DNA from: a bacterium CG_4_9_14_3_um_filter_65_15
GTDB lineage: Bacteria; Krumholzibacteriota; Krumholzibacteriia; LZORAL124-64-63
Direction of reading: 5' to 3'
Length of the DNA: 51,136 bases
Assembly: GCA_002790835.1 (NCBI GenBank)
Contig: PFVX01000068.1
Coordinates: forward strand, 1-51,136
The notes beneath the pieces are model-generated. The model ran no database searches and had not been told where the DNA came from. It was given only the letters and a program-made list of their open reading frames with translations. Each line of letters starts with the position of its first letter. Within the stretch, counting starts at the first letter, position 1. The position numbers were made by a program, and so were the translations under genes. Below, piece after piece: positions 30,674-43,000 of this stretch.

Positions 30674-30715
30674 TTGGGTGTATGCCGTTGCCGGATCCCC
30701 TTCCCGGAGAGCCGG

Positions 30716-30733
30716 TTTACAAAGTCCTAACTT
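30716..30733 (+). promoter_or_regulatory. Pho-box-like site facing phoB
   Basis: On the plus strand the site reads TTTACAAAGTCCTAACTT, the same two-half-site pattern as 30656-30673 but in the opposite orientation, ~90 bases upstream of phoB. PhoB probably controls both operons and itself. Confidence 0.5.
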
Positions 30734-30824
30734 GCGGTTCTCGGGGTTTGTGTCCACCGTCTGCCGTGGTGGAGATTTACCGCATCCGTGCTAGGATGCC
30801 AGCAGCCGAAAAGGTGGATTCGCC

Positions 30825-31511
30825 ATGCCCAAACCCGTGATCCTGATCGTCGAGGACGAGGAAGACATCGCCGAATTGCTGGACTACAACCTGCAGCGCG
30901 GCGGATACCGGACCGTGAAAACCCACACCGGTGAGGACGGGCTCGACCACGCCCTGGACGAGGGCTGCGATCTGGTCCTGCTCGACCTGATGTTGCCCGG
31001 CATGGGCGGCCTGGAGGTGTGCCGCCGGCTCAAGGAAGACAAGCGGGCGGCCGAGATTCCCGTGATGATGCTGACGGCCAAGGGCGAGGAAGATGACATC
31101 ATCGCCGGCTTCGCCGCCGGCGCCGACGACTACATCACCAAACCCTTTCGCCCCAAGGTGTTGCTTGCGCGTGTCAATGCGGTGTTGCGGCGGGGACCGG
31201 CGCGCCGGGTATCCGAGGACGACGTCCTGGAAATCGGCGAACTGCTGATCCATCCCGGCCGTCACGAGGTCACCGCTGCCGGCCAAGGCCTCGATATGAC
31301 CCGCACCGAGTTCCAGATCCTGCACTTCCTGGCCTCCCGGCCCGGTTGGGTGTTCACGCGACGCCAGATCGTGCGCGCGGTGCACGGGGAAGACTATCCC
31401 GTGACCGGTCGCTCGGTGGACGTCCAGATCGCCGCCGTACGGCGCAAGCTCGGCCCCCACGGCAGCATGATCCAGACCGTCCGCGGGGTCGGCTACAAGA
31501 TGGGCGAATAA
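30825..31511 (+). CDS. phoB: Phosphate-regulon response regulator (OmpR/PhoB family)
   Basis: This 228-residue regulator has a receiver domain with the phosphorylated Asp54 (LVLLDLMLPG), acidic residues 10-12 (VEDEED) and the conserved Lys106 (YITKPF). A winged-helix output domain follows (TRTEFQILHFLASRPGWVFT ... GRSVDVQIAAVRRKLG ... VRGVGYKM). It is activated by the kinase encoded one base downstream and binds Pho boxes such as those upstream. AAGGTGG precedes the ATG. The pst neighbours make the phosphate assignment firm. Confidence 0.95.
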   Translation: MPKPVILIVEDEEDIAELLDYNLQRGGYRTVKTHTGEDGLDHALDEGCDLVLLDLMLPGMGGLEVCRRLKEDKRAAEIPVMMLTAKGEEDDIIAGFAAGADDYITKPFRPKVLLARVNAVLRRGPARRVSEDDVLEIGELLIHPGRHEVTAAGQGLDMTRTEFQILHFLASRPGWVFTRRQIVRAVHGEDYPVTGRSVDVQIAAVRRKLGPHGSMIQTVRGVGYKMGE

Positions 31512-31512
31512 T

Positions 31513-33287
<1,775 letters not shown>

Positions 33288-33291
<4 letters not shown>

Positions 33292-33962
33292 AGATTCATC
33301 TGCAGAAGGAAATCGACCAGCTCAAGAAGCGGCTCTTCCACCTCAGTTCGCTGGTGGAGGAAAACCTGGAACAGGCCATCCGGGCCGTGGTCCAGGGCGA
33401 CCGGGACCTGGCACGCACGGTGCGCAAGGGCGATCACGAAATCGATCTGCTCGAGGTGGCGGTCGAGGAGGATTGCCTCAAGATCCTGGCCCTGCACCAA
33501 CCGGTGGCGGTTGATCTGCGTTTCCTGATCGCGGTCCTGAAGATGAACAACGACCTCGAGCGCATCGGCGACCTGGCCGTGAACATCGCACGGGGCAAGG
33601 GTTGCCACCGCGGCCGTCCCCTGCCGCCGGCCCTGGGCGAAGCCTTTCGCGAATTGGGCCTTTTGGCCCGCACCATGCTGCGCGACAGCCTGGATGCGTT
33701 GATGAACCTGGACGCAGCCAAGGCCCACTCCATCCTGGTTGCAGACGACGAGGTCGACGCCAAGTATCACGAGCTGTCCCACAAGCTGTCCGGATCCATT
33801 GCCGACGACCCCGAGGAGGCCGAGACCATGGTCTGCTGGCTGCTGGCGGCAAAGAGCGTGGAAAGGGTGGCCGACCTGGCCACCAACATCGCCGAGGATA
33901 CCATCTACACCATCGAGGGTAAGATCATCCGGCACCGCAGCACCGAAGAGACCGAGAGCTAA
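33288..33962 (+). CDS. phoU: Phosphate signalling protein PhoU
   Basis: This 224-residue cytoplasmic helical protein consists of two PhoU repeats, each a three-helix bundle with the acidic metal-binding motif: NDLERIGDLAVNIA (about 86-99) and KSVERVADLATNIAED (about 190-205). PhoU links PstSCAB to PhoR and keeps the kinase off when phosphate is plentiful. Its ATG overlaps the phoR stop, so the three genes are one operon. Its stop overlaps the stop of the convergent YkgJ gene by four bases. Confidence 0.96.
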
Positions 33963-34498
33963 GCGTCGAACAGATTCCGTAAGGTGATCCGGACCTGGGC
34001 GAACTCCCCGGCGGCCTCGGCCTGAAGCGAGGCCAGGCGCCCTTCGGTCTCCCCCAGGGTCCACAGCTGCGCCGAATCCAGATCCACCAGAGGCCTGCCG
34101 GCCGCCACGAATTCCGCTTCGTTCAAGGGGCAGATGCTCCGTCCGGCCTCCGCCGATCCCGCGTCATCCAGCCAGCGCAAGGGCAGGCCCTGGGTGCGGC
34201 AAACGAAGGGCCGCCAGCGGTAGATGCGGCAGGCGCCGTCCGAGTCCAGAAAGGCGCAGCGGCCGACCGGGTGGGGTCCCGCATCCGGATCTTCCCAGCG
34301 GTCCCGATGGGGCATGATCCAGGCCGCCTCGATTTCCAGCACGGTGAGACCATCCTGGCAACAATCGCAGCAACCGCGGCGGCAAACGAGGTGGGGAGCG
34401 TGACGGGCCGCCAGCGCGGCGGCCCGGGTGTCGGTGGCGGCGTGGATGGCCGCCAACTGTTCGAGATATTCCCCGGCGATGGTGCGAGGCGGAATCAC
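33959..34498 (-). CDS. YkgJ-type cysteine-cluster protein
   Basis: This 179-residue cytoplasmic protein belongs to the YkgJ/CxxCxxCC family of putative Zn or Fe-S chelating proteins. The cluster is C39, C43, C44, C46 and C47 (CRRGCCDCC), followed by C81 (GRCAFLD), C90 and C100 (ACRIYRWRPFVC) and PLR/CPL residues. The start is GTG 34498, which overlaps the stop of the upstream aminotransferase (GTGA), so the two are coupled. The role is unknown; the cysteines suggest a bound metal cluster. Confidence 0.85.
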   Translation of the reverse strand: MIPPRTIAGEYLEQLAAIHAATDTRAAALAARHAPHLVCRRGCCDCCQDGLTVLEIEAAWIMPHRDRWEDPDAGPHPVGRCAFLDSDGACRIYRWRPFVCRTQGLPLRWLDDAGSAEAGRSICPLNEAEFVAAGRPLVDLDSAQLWTLGETEGRLASLQAEAAGEFAQVRITLRNLFDA

Positions 34499-35703
34499 TT
34501 GCGGAACGTCCGGTCCCCGGCGACCAGTTCGGCGGGGCTGTCCGGATCCAGCAACCAGCGCAAACGGAGCACGCCCTCACGGATGTCCTCCACCGAACCG
34601 CAGAAACTCAACCTCAGGTGGCCGTCCATGCCGAAGGCGGCCCCGGGCACGGTGACGACCTGGACCTTCTCGATGATATGGGCCGCGAGTCGCACCGAAT
34701 CGGTGTCGAAGGCGGAGCAATCGCAGAAGCAGTAGAAGGTGCCGCCCGGTACGTTCACTTTCAGACCGGGGATCCCGCGCAGCAGGGACACCATTTCATC
34801 GCGGCGCAATTCCAGGTCGGCGCGCAGTTGCGCCACCGAGTCCTGCTTCCCCTCCAGCGCCGCCACGGCGGCGACCTGGGACAGACTGCAGGGTCCTCCG
34901 GACTGGTGGGACTGGATGCTGCTCATGGCCTGGATCAGGTCCTGCGGGCCCACCGCCCAGCCGATCCGGAACCCCGTCATGGCGTACTGCTTGGACACCC
35001 CGTTGAGCACCACGATGGGCGACTCGTCGATGCCGCGATCGGTGCAATCGTAGACGTTGGCGGCCCGACCGCCGTCGAAGACCAGGCGGTGGTAGATGTC
35101 GTCCATGAGCAGGGCGATCCCGCGCTGCTCGCACAGGGTGACCATGGCCCGGATGAATTCCTCGCTGAGGACCATACCGGAGGGATTGTTGGGGCTGTTC
35201 AGAAGGATGGCCCGGGTGCGCTCGGTAAGCGCGGCCTGCATCTGATCGATGGTCGGTTCGTAGCGACCGGCCGGCGGTTCGACGGGCACGGGAGTGCCCC
35301 CCGCCAGGCGGACCATGTCCGGGTAGCTGACCCAGTAGGGCACGGGGAAGACCACTTCGTCTCCCGGATCGACCAGAGCCAGCAGGGCGACCATGATGGC
35401 CTGTTTGGCGCCGGCGCTGGCCATGACGTTTTCCCGCGCCACCTCGCGCCCGTAGAACCGGGCCGTATAGGCCACGATGGCGTCGCGCATGGCGGGTGTC
35501 CCGGCTGCGGGTGTGTAGCGAATCCGGCCGGTTTGCAGCATGTCGATTCCCGCGGCCACGGCGGCATCCGGGGCCAGGGATTCCGGCTCCCCGCCGCCCA
35601 GGTGCATGACGGGTTCACCGGCCGTGCGCATGCGGGCGGCCTGGGCGTTGAGCTTCAGTGTCACCGAGGGGGCAATCGCGGCGGCGATCTGGCTGAATTG
35701 CAT
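34495..35703 (-). CDS. Class I/II aminotransferase (AspC-like)
   Basis: This 402-residue PLP enzyme has the usual AspC subclass Ib motifs: YTPAAGTPAMRDAI, SAGAKQAIMVALLALVDPGD, the NSPNNPSG cofactor loop, DDIYHRLVFDG, and the PLP lysine in VLNGVSKQYAMTGFRIGW. It probably transfers amino groups between aspartate or an aromatic amino acid and 2-oxoglutarate. I start at ATG 35703 (AAGGA eight bases before) rather than the longer frame from 35742. It is co-transcribed with the YkgJ-like protein. Confidence 0.9.
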   Translation of the reverse strand: MQFSQIAAAIAPSVTLKLNAQAARMRTAGEPVMHLGGGEPESLAPDAAVAAGIDMLQTGRIRYTPAAGTPAMRDAIVAYTARFYGREVARENVMASAGAKQAIMVALLALVDPGDEVVFPVPYWVSYPDMVRLAGGTPVPVEPPAGRYEPTIDQMQAALTERTRAILLNSPNNPSGMVLSEEFIRAMVTLCEQRGIALLMDDIYHRLVFDGGRAANVYDCTDRGIDESPIVVLNGVSKQYAMTGFRIGWAVGPQDLIQAMSSIQSHQSGGPCSLSQVAAVAALEGKQDSVAQLRADLELRRDEMVSLLRGIPGLKVNVPGGTFYCFCDCSAFDTDSVRLAAHIIEKVQVVTVPGAAFGMDGHLRLSFCGSVEDIREGVLRLRWLLDPDSPAELVAGDRTFRK

Positions 35704-35794
35704 GGCAGCGTCCTTGACTCGATTGAACACGATGGGCTTCAAGGCAAATCTATATCCTGGGTGGGACCCATGCCATGGGATTTTGGCGAGCCCC

Positions 35795-36553
35795 TCAGCC
35801 CATTTCCAGGGTGATGGGACAGTGATCCGAACCCAGGACCCCGGGCAGGATTCCGGCCCGTTTGAGCTGAGGCTTCAGGTCACCGGAAACCAGGAAGTAG
35901 TCGATGCGCCAGCCGATATTCTTTTCCCGGACTCCCTTGCGGTTGCTCCACCAGGTGTAGTGCCCACCACCGCTCTCGAACTCCCGGAAGGTGTCGACGA
36001 ATCCCGCCTTGAGCAGGCGGTCGAAACCGGCCCGCTCCTCGTCGGTGAAGCCGGCGTTGCCGCGGTTGGCCTGGGGATTGGCCAGGTCGATCTCCCGGTG
36101 GGCGACGTTCAGATCGCCGCAAAAGACCACCGGCTTGATCTTCTCCAGCTTGCGCAAGAACCGCAGGAAATCCGGATCCCACTGCTCGGACCGGTACGGC
36201 AGGCGTGCCAGCGCCCGCTGTGCGTTGGGGGTGTAGACGGTGACCACGAAGAACTCGTCGTACTCGACCGTCAGCACGCGCCCTTCGCTGTCGTGCTCGG
36301 CCAGCCCCAGGCCCGGGAAGACCTGCAGCGGCTTTAATCGCGTCAAAATGGCCGTGCCGCTGTATCCCCGCTTCAGCGCGGGATTCCAGTGCATGGTGTA
36401 GCCGGGCACTTCCAGCCGCAGCTGCTCCGGCAGGGCACGCACCTCCTGCAGGCAGATCACGTCGGCGCCGCAGGAAACGGCGAAATCCCGGAAACCCTTG
36501 TCCACGCAAGCGCGCAGCCCGTTGACATTCCACGATATGAGCTTCATCGGCAT
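35795..36553 (-). CDS. xth: Exodeoxyribonuclease III (AP endonuclease)
   Basis: This 252-residue Mg-dependent DNA repair nuclease removes 3' blocking groups and cuts at abasic sites. The EEP-family motifs are in order: WNVNGLRA with N11, LQEV with E37, YTPNAQRALARL, GDLNVAHREIDLANP, WRIDYFLVS and GSDHCPI with the catalytic Asp-His pair. ATG 36553 is preferred, with GAGGGG five bases upstream. It stands alone, divergent from the metal-efflux operon. Confidence 0.94.
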   Translation of the reverse strand: MPMKLISWNVNGLRACVDKGFRDFAVSCGADVICLQEVRALPEQLRLEVPGYTMHWNPALKRGYSGTAILTRLKPLQVFPGLGLAEHDSEGRVLTVEYDEFFVVTVYTPNAQRALARLPYRSEQWDPDFLRFLRKLEKIKPVVFCGDLNVAHREIDLANPQANRGNAGFTDEERAGFDRLLKAGFVDTFREFESGGGHYTWWSNRKGVREKNIGWRIDYFLVSGDLKPQLKRAGILPGVLGSDHCPITLEMG

Positions 36554-36681
36554 TGGGTCCCCTCGAGCGGTCCTTTGGTGACAACGGAATGTCCAACATA
36601 ACATCATTGGCGCCGGAAATCACCCACCCGTCCACCCCCAAGGAACGCCACGGAAACGCCCAAGGCGGATCGGTTTTGAAC

Positions 36682-36712
36682 AATATTCTCCACTAAGACT
36701 GACGAATATTCT
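36682..36712 (+). promoter_or_regulatory. Paired AATATTCT sites upstream of the sigma54 promoter
   Basis: AATATTCT occurs at 36682-36689 and 36705-36712, the second inside the perfect palindrome GAATATTC (36704-36711). They lie about 65-95 bases upstream of the GG of the sigma54 promoter, where an enhancer-binding regulator would sit. The regulator at 44975-46348 is the obvious candidate. Confidence 0.45.
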
Positions 36713-36775
36713 TCATTTTCCGGAAAGTCCAGCCGACAAAATCCTGTAAATTCTTTGTTGGTAACAGATTTTATC

Positions 36776-36791
36776 CGGCACCCTTCATGCA
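36776..36791 (+). promoter_or_regulatory. Sigma54 (-24/-12) promoter of the metal-efflux operon
   Basis: CGGCACCCTTCATGCA has the invariant GG (36777-36778) and GC (36789-36790) exactly ten bases apart, and matches TGGCAC-N5-TTGCA in 9 of 11 positions. The first gene starts at 36842. Confidence 0.65.
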
Positions 36792-36841
36792 TTGGGATCC
36801 TCGTGTTGAAATTTCCCAGTCCCCGAGCGAGGATATGTTCC

Positions 36842-38194
36842 ATGATTCCCGTGAAAAGGCGCCTGGCCATCCTTTTTCTGCTGCTTGCCCTGGCGGATGT
36901 CGGGCTCTTGCCCGCCGCTGCCGCCGACTCGATCCCCTCAGCCCTGCGTGAATCCCCCGTGTTCAAACGGTTCGATCTGGGCGAGGATCCCCCATCAGAG
37001 CAGACCCTCGCCGGTCTGGTCGCCTTGGGCATTCAAAACAATCGCGGACTGCGATCGGCCGCAGCGGAAGTTGCCGCGGCCACCGAGGAAATTGCCCAGG
37101 TCAAGGCCCTGCCCGACCCGACGGTGGGATTGACAACCTACCTGGAGCCGGTGGAAACCCGGGTCGGCCCCCAGCAACTGGGGCTGCAGGCCTCCCAATC
37201 CTTCCCCTGGTTCGGGACCCTCGGCGCCAAAGGTGACATGGCCGCCGAAACCGCCCTGGCCAGCCGGGAGAAACTCGACGCCATGATCCTCGAGGTCATG
37301 ACCAGCATCCGCACCAAGGCCCTGGAGATCGCCTACCTCGACAGCAGCATCGCCGTGACCCGCAGCCACCTGGATCTGCTCCGGCAATGGGAGCGATCGG
37401 CCCAGGACGCCTACGCCGCGGGCCGGGGTTCCTATCGCGCCCTGATCAGGGCCCAGATGGAAATCGGCCAGGTGGGCAACCGTCTGGAATCCTTCCGCGG
37501 CCGACGCGGCCCCCTGGTGGCCACCCTCAACGCCGAACTCGACCGGGAACCCGGCGCCCCGCTGGCCGAAATCCGGCTGCCGGCCGCGCCGTCGCGGGAT
37601 GCCGACACGACTCGGATGACCGCCCTGCTGGAAGAAACCAACCCGCGCCTGCTGCGCTGGAACCATCTGGCCGCGTCCGCCGTCCTCCAGGGTAAGATCG
37701 CCGGCAAAATGGGGCTGCCTGGTTTCACCGTGGGCGTGACGATGATCCGCACCGGAGAAGCCCGCATGTCCGGCGTGGACGACAGCGGCAAGGACGCCCT
37801 CATGGCCACCTTCGGTATGCGGGTGCCCCTGTGGAGGGGAAAGACCAACGCCGCCAAGGACCAGGCCCGCCAGAATATGTTGCGGGCCGCTGACGCGCGG
37901 GCCCAGGCCCTCAACGACCTGCGCGCCGAACTGGCGATGACCCTCTACCGCCTGGATGATGCCCGTCGCCAGGTCGATCTCTACGCGTCCGCCTTGATCC
38001 CCAAGGCCGAGCAGTCCCTGGCTGCATCCCTGGACGCCTTCGCGGCCGATCAGGCCGATTATCTGGATGTCATCGACGCCGAGAAAATGCTCCTGGAATT
38101 TCGTCTGGCGTTGGCCCGGGCCCGCACCGACGAACTGATCCAGGCTGCCCGGCTGGAAGCCCTGATCGCCACTCCCCTGGGAATGGCGTCCTGA
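36842..38194 (+). CDS. TolC-family outer-membrane efflux protein (CusC/CzcC-like)
   Basis: This 450-residue protein has a signal peptide (MIPVKRRLAILFLLLALADV) and two long coiled-coil-rich TolC repeats (RSAAAEVAAATEEIAQVKAL, AADARAQALNDLRAELAMTL). It is the outer-membrane channel of a tripartite metal pump. ATG 36842 fits the signal peptide and has GAGG upstream. It is first of five same-strand genes: adaptor, pump, kinase, regulator. A sigma54-type promoter lies ~50 bases upstream. Confidence 0.9.
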   Translation: MIPVKRRLAILFLLLALADVGLLPAAAADSIPSALRESPVFKRFDLGEDPPSEQTLAGLVALGIQNNRGLRSAAAEVAAATEEIAQVKALPDPTVGLTTYLEPVETRVGPQQLGLQASQSFPWFGTLGAKGDMAAETALASREKLDAMILEVMTSIRTKALEIAYLDSSIAVTRSHLDLLRQWERSAQDAYAAGRGSYRALIRAQMEIGQVGNRLESFRGRRGPLVATLNAELDREPGAPLAEIRLPAAPSRDADTTRMTALLEETNPRLLRWNHLAASAVLQGKIAGKMGLPGFTVGVTMIRTGEARMSGVDDSGKDALMATFGMRVPLWRGKTNAAKDQARQNMLRAADARAQALNDLRAELAMTLYRLDDARRQVDLYASALIPKAEQSLAASLDAFAADQADYLDVIDAEKMLLEFRLALARARTDELIQAARLEALIATPLGMAS

Positions 38195-38225
38195 ACCGAC
38201 GGGTGTCGCACCCAAGGAGAAGCGC

Positions 38226-40004
38226 ATGAAACGCATTCTGATCACCGTGGCCTTCGTCGCCGTCTTTGCGGCGGGATTCATCCTGCGGGGCGGAAGCCAC
38301 ATCGGGGTCGGCAACCAGGTCGAGTCGCCCACCGAGGCCGAGGCGACCATCTGGACCTGCTCCATGCACCCTCAGATCCAGTTGCCCAAGCCCGGAAAGT
38401 GCCCCATCTGCTTCATGGATCTCATCCCGCTGGAACACGGCCACGAGGAGGATCTGGGGCCGCGCAGCGTGCAGATGTCTCCGGGGGCCGCCGCCCTGGC
38501 CGACATCCGGACCACCGTGGTGCGGCGTGGCCAGGCTCGGAGCGAGCAGCGCCTGATCGGCAGGATCGATTTCGACGAGACCATGGTGCGGACCATTCCC
38601 GCCTGGATCGGCGGCCGCATCGACACCCTCTTCGTCGATTCGGGGGGAGCCCGGGTTGCGCAAGGGGACCCGGTGGCGTCGATCTACAGCCCTGAACTCT
38701 ACGCCGCCCAGGCCGAACTGCTGTCCAGCCTCGAGGCTCTGGACCGAATCAGCGGCAGTTCCGATGCCTTCATGCGCAGCAGCGCCGAGGCAACCATCGC
38801 TTCGGCCCGTCGACGCCTGTCTTTGTGGGGGTTGAACGATCGCCAGATCCAGGCCGTCGAAAAGCGGGGCCAACCGTCGGATCATCTGCGTATCTTCGCC
38901 CCGCTGAAGGGAACGGTCGTCCACAAGATGGTCGACCAGGGCCAGTACGTGACCGCCGGCCAGCCCCTGTTCAAGGTCGCCGACCTGTCCCGGGTGTGGC
39001 TGTTGCTCGAAGCCTACGAATCCGACTTGCCCCTGCTGGCGGTGGGCCAGGATGTCGCCTTCACCGTGGCATCCCTGCCGGGCCGGAAATTCTCCGGACC
39101 CATCATCTTCATCGACCCGGTGCTGGATCCCCGGACCCGCACGGCCGACGTCCGTGTCGAAGTGGACAACGCCGACGGCCGCCTCCTGCCCGGCGTATTC
39201 GCCGACGCGATCCTCCGGGCCATCCTGGACGACGAGGGCCGTCCGAGCTCCGACTCTGCCGATTCGCCGCTGCTCATCCCCGCCTCCGCTCCCCTGATCA
39301 CCGGCAAACGGGCCCTGGTCTACGTGCGGGATCCCGGCCACGAAAAGCCCACTTTCACCGGAAAGGAAGTCGTCCTGGGTCCGCGTGCCGGCAACGACTA
39401 CATCGTGCTGGACGGCCTGCAAGCGGGCGAGCTCGTGGTCACCAACGGCAATTTCAAGATCGACAGCGCCCTGCAGATCCAGGCCAAGCCCAGCATGATG
39501 AATCCAGGCACCGAGTCCGCCAATCCGGCCCAGGGGTCATCCCCCGAATTCCGCAACCAGCTCGGCGGGGTCCTGGCGGCCTATCTCCGCATCCAATCCG
39601 CCCTGGCCGGCGACCGGGGGGACCAAGCCGCATCCGCGGCCAAAGATTTCCTGTCCCGCCTGGAGGCCGTGGACATGACCCTGCTGGGACATGACGACCA
39701 CCAGGTTTGGATGCCACTGCTGACCCGCCTGACCGCAAACGGCAACGCCCTGATGTCCAACCTCGACCTGGGTCGCCAGCGGGCCGCGCTCCTGGACCTG
39801 GGCCCGGCCCTGTGGAACGCCCTGGACCGTTTCGGCTACGACGGCCCCGACACCTTGCGCCGCTTTCATTGCCCCATGGCCAACGAGAACAAGGGTGGCG
39901 ACTGGATCCAACTCAAAACCACCACCGCCAACCCCTACTTCGGCCCGTCCATGCTGCTCTGCGGGAGTCAGACCGATTCCCTGACACCGAACCCGGGGAG
40001 ATAA
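38226..40004 (+). CDS. RND periplasmic adaptor, CusB-like, with metal-binding domain
   Basis: This 592-residue membrane-fusion protein links the pump to the outer-membrane channel. An N-terminal membrane anchor (ILITVAFVAVFAAGFIL) is followed by a heavy-metal-binding domain (TCSMHPQIQLPKPGKCPICF, 44-63). Hairpin and lipoyl-like domains come next (VAQGDPVASIYSPELYAAQA, APLKGTVVHKMVDQGQYVTA), then beta-barrel domains. The C-terminal ~130 residues form a DUF3347-like helical domain, and the end carries CPMANENKGGDWIQ and NPYFGPSMLLCG, a probable second metal site. Cu or Ag is the likeliest cargo, but Zn/Co/Cd cannot be excluded. Confidence 0.9.
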   Translation: MKRILITVAFVAVFAAGFILRGGSHIGVGNQVESPTEAEATIWTCSMHPQIQLPKPGKCPICFMDLIPLEHGHEEDLGPRSVQMSPGAAALADIRTTVVRRGQARSEQRLIGRIDFDETMVRTIPAWIGGRIDTLFVDSGGARVAQGDPVASIYSPELYAAQAELLSSLEALDRISGSSDAFMRSSAEATIASARRRLSLWGLNDRQIQAVEKRGQPSDHLRIFAPLKGTVVHKMVDQGQYVTAGQPLFKVADLSRVWLLLEAYESDLPLLAVGQDVAFTVASLPGRKFSGPIIFIDPVLDPRTRTADVRVEVDNADGRLLPGVFADAILRAILDDEGRPSSDSADSPLLIPASAPLITGKRALVYVRDPGHEKPTFTGKEVVLGPRAGNDYIVLDGLQAGELVVTNGNFKIDSALQIQAKPSMMNPGTESANPAQGSSPEFRNQLGGVLAAYLRIQSALAGDRGDQAASAAKDFLSRLEAVDMTLLGHDDHQVWMPLLTRLTANGNALMSNLDLGRQRAALLDLGPALWNALDRFGYDGPDTLRRFHCPMANENKGGDWIQLKTTTANPYFGPSMLLCGSQTDSLTPNPGR

Positions 40005-40008
40005 CATC

Positions 40009-43000
40009 ATGGGAAACCGATACCCCCACGAATCCCGGGTGGACAGCCTGCTGGCCTTCTGCCTGGACAACAAGCTGATCGTCTTCCTCGGCGTCATGGC
40101 CGTGCTGGCCATCGGCATCATGGTGGCCCCCTTCGACTGGAATCTGGGCGGACTGCCCCGCAGCTCCGTGCCCGTGGACGCCATTCCGGACCTCGGGGAG
40201 AACCAGCAGATCGTCTTCACGGAATGGATGGGTCGCTCACCCCAGGATATCGAGGACCAGATCACCTATCCCCTGACCGTGTCACTGCTCGGCTTGCCCG
40301 ACATCAAGACCGTGCGCAGCTACTCCATGTTCGGATTCTCCACCATCTACGTGATCTTCAAGGAGAAGGCCGACTTCTACGACTCACGGTCGCGCATCCT
40401 GGAAAAGCTCAGCAGCCTGTCCCCGGGCACCCTTCCGGTGGGCGTCCAGCCGGTGCTCGGTCCGGATGCCACGGCCCTGGGCCAGATCTTCTGGTACACC
40501 CTGGAAGGGCGGGACGAAAACGGAAACCCCACCGGCGGTTGGGACCTGGACGAACTGCGCAGCATCCAGGACTGGTATGTGCGGTACGGGCTGATGTCCG
40601 CCGAGGGAATCTCCGAGGTCGCCTCGGTGGGCGGTTTCGTGCGGGAGTACCAGATCGACGTCGACCCGGACGCCATGCTGGCTTTCGGCGTGACGCTGGA
40701 TCAGGTCTTCAGCGCCGTGCGCCGCTCGAACATCGACGTGGGCGCCCGGTCCATCGAGGTCAACAGCGTCGAGTACGTGATCCGGGGCCTGGGCTTCCTC
40801 AAGAGCGTGGGCGACCTCGAGAAGTCGGTGATCATCGCCCGCGACGGGTCGCCGGTGACCGTGGCCGATGTGGCCCACGTCTCCACCGGGCCCGCCTTGC
40901 GCCGGGGAGCCCTGGACAAGGGAGGCGCCGAGGCCGTGGGCGGTGTCGTGGTGGTCCGCTACGGTGAAAATCCGCTGGCGGCGATCAAGAACGTCAAGGC
41001 CAAGATGGCCGAACTGGCCCCGGGACTTCCGCGCAAGGTCCTGCCCGACGGCCGCACCAGCCAGGTCACCATCGTGCCATTCTACGACCGCAGCGGCCTG
41101 ATCTACGAAACCCTGGGCACCCTGAACACCGCCCTGACGGACGAGATCCTCATCACCATCATCGTGGTGATCGTGATGATCATGCACCTGCGCAGCAGCA
41201 TCCTCATCTCGGGGTTGCTGCCCTTGGCGGTGCTGATGGCCTTCATCGGCATGAAGGTGTTCCGCGTAGACGCCAACATCGTGGCTTTGTCGGGCATCGC
41301 CATAGCCATCGGCACGATCGTGGATATGGGTGTGATCATGTGCGAGAACATCCTGCGACACCTGAAGGAAGCCGGGCCGCAGGAGGACCGGGGCCAGGTG
41401 ATCTTCAGGGCCGCCTCCGAGGTGGGCGGAGCCGTGGTGACCGCCGTCTCGACCACGATCATCAGCTTCCTGCCGGTTTTCACCATGCAGGCAGCCGAGG
41501 GCAAGCTCTTCAGGCCCCTAGCCTACACCAAGACCTTCGCGTTGGTGGCCTCGGTCATCGTGGCCCTGACCGTTCTGCCGCCGCTCGCCCATCTGCTCTT
41601 CACCCGCAAACTCGAACAGACGGGCGCCAAACGGGTTTCGGGTCTGCTGCTCGTCGTGGCGGGGATCTTCAGCCTGCGGGCGTTACCGATGGTGGTGGGG
41701 ATCGCCCTCATCCTGTGGGGACTGTTCAACATCAGCGAACGCTTCTGGCCCACGCGCTTGCGCCGGATCGGCGACCGGGCGGGGAACTGGATCGCGGTGG
41801 TCATCGTGGCCTTCATTCTGGCCGGACACTGGACGCCCCTGGGCCCCGGCAAGGGTTTGCTGCTGAACTTCCTGTTCGTGGCCCTGATCCTGGGCGGGCT
41901 GCTGCTCGGGTTCTACGCCCTCGGCCGCTGGTACGCCCGCCTCCTCGGATGGTGCCTCGCCCACAAGCTCCTGTTCCTGTCCATGCCCTTGATCCTGATC
42001 TTCATGGGGCTGTCCGTATGGCAGGGGTTCGGAACCATTTTCGGATTCATCCCCGGCGCAGACGGGACCGGTCCGGCTCCCTTGGTGAAGGTTTTTTCCG
42101 GACCGCGCCACGCCCTGCCCGGCCTGGGCAAGGAGTTCATGCCGCCCCTCGACGAGGGTTCCTTCCTCTATATGCCGACCACCATGCCCCACGCCTCCAT
42201 CGGCGAAGCGCAGGATGTCCTGTCCAAGCTGGACATGGCCATCGCCGGCATCCCCGAAGTGGCCGGGGTGGTGGGCAAGCTGGGCCGGGCGGACTCCCCG
42301 CTGGATCCCGCCCCCATCTCCATGATCGAGACGGTGATCAACTACATTCCCGAGTTCCGCACCGACCGGGACGGCCACCGGATTCGCTTCCGGTACGACA
42401 GGGGAAAGGGCTCATTTGCGCGGGACGAACAGGGGGAACTGATCCCCGATCCCCACGGACGCCCCTTCCGGCAGTGGAGGGAATCGATCCACAACCCCGA
42501 CGATATCTGGCGGGAAATCGTTGCCGCCACCCGCCTTCCCGGCACCACCTCGGCCCCCAAACTGCAGCCCATCGCCGCGAGGCTGGTCATGCTGCAAAGC
42601 GGGATGCGCGCCCCCCTGGGCGTGAAGGTCAAGGGCGCCGACCTGGAGACCCTGGAGAAGGTCGGCCTGCAGATCGAGAGATACCTGAAGGAGGTTCCCT
42701 CGGTTGAACCCTCTGCGGTGTTCGCCGACCGCATCGTGGGCAAGCCCTATCTGGAGATCAAGCTGGACCGGGACGCCCTCGCCCGCTACGGGCTGCCGGT
42801 CGGCAAGGTGCAGGATGTCATCGAAGTGGCCCTGGGCGGAAAGCCGGTCACCTGGACCGTCGAGGGGCGGCAGCGGTACGCCGTGCGCATCCGCTACGCC
42901 CGCGAGTTGCGGGATTCCTTCGCGGACATCGGCAACATCCTCGTGCCCGTGGACGGAAAAACCCAGATCCCACTGACCCAGCTCGCCGAGATCAACTACG

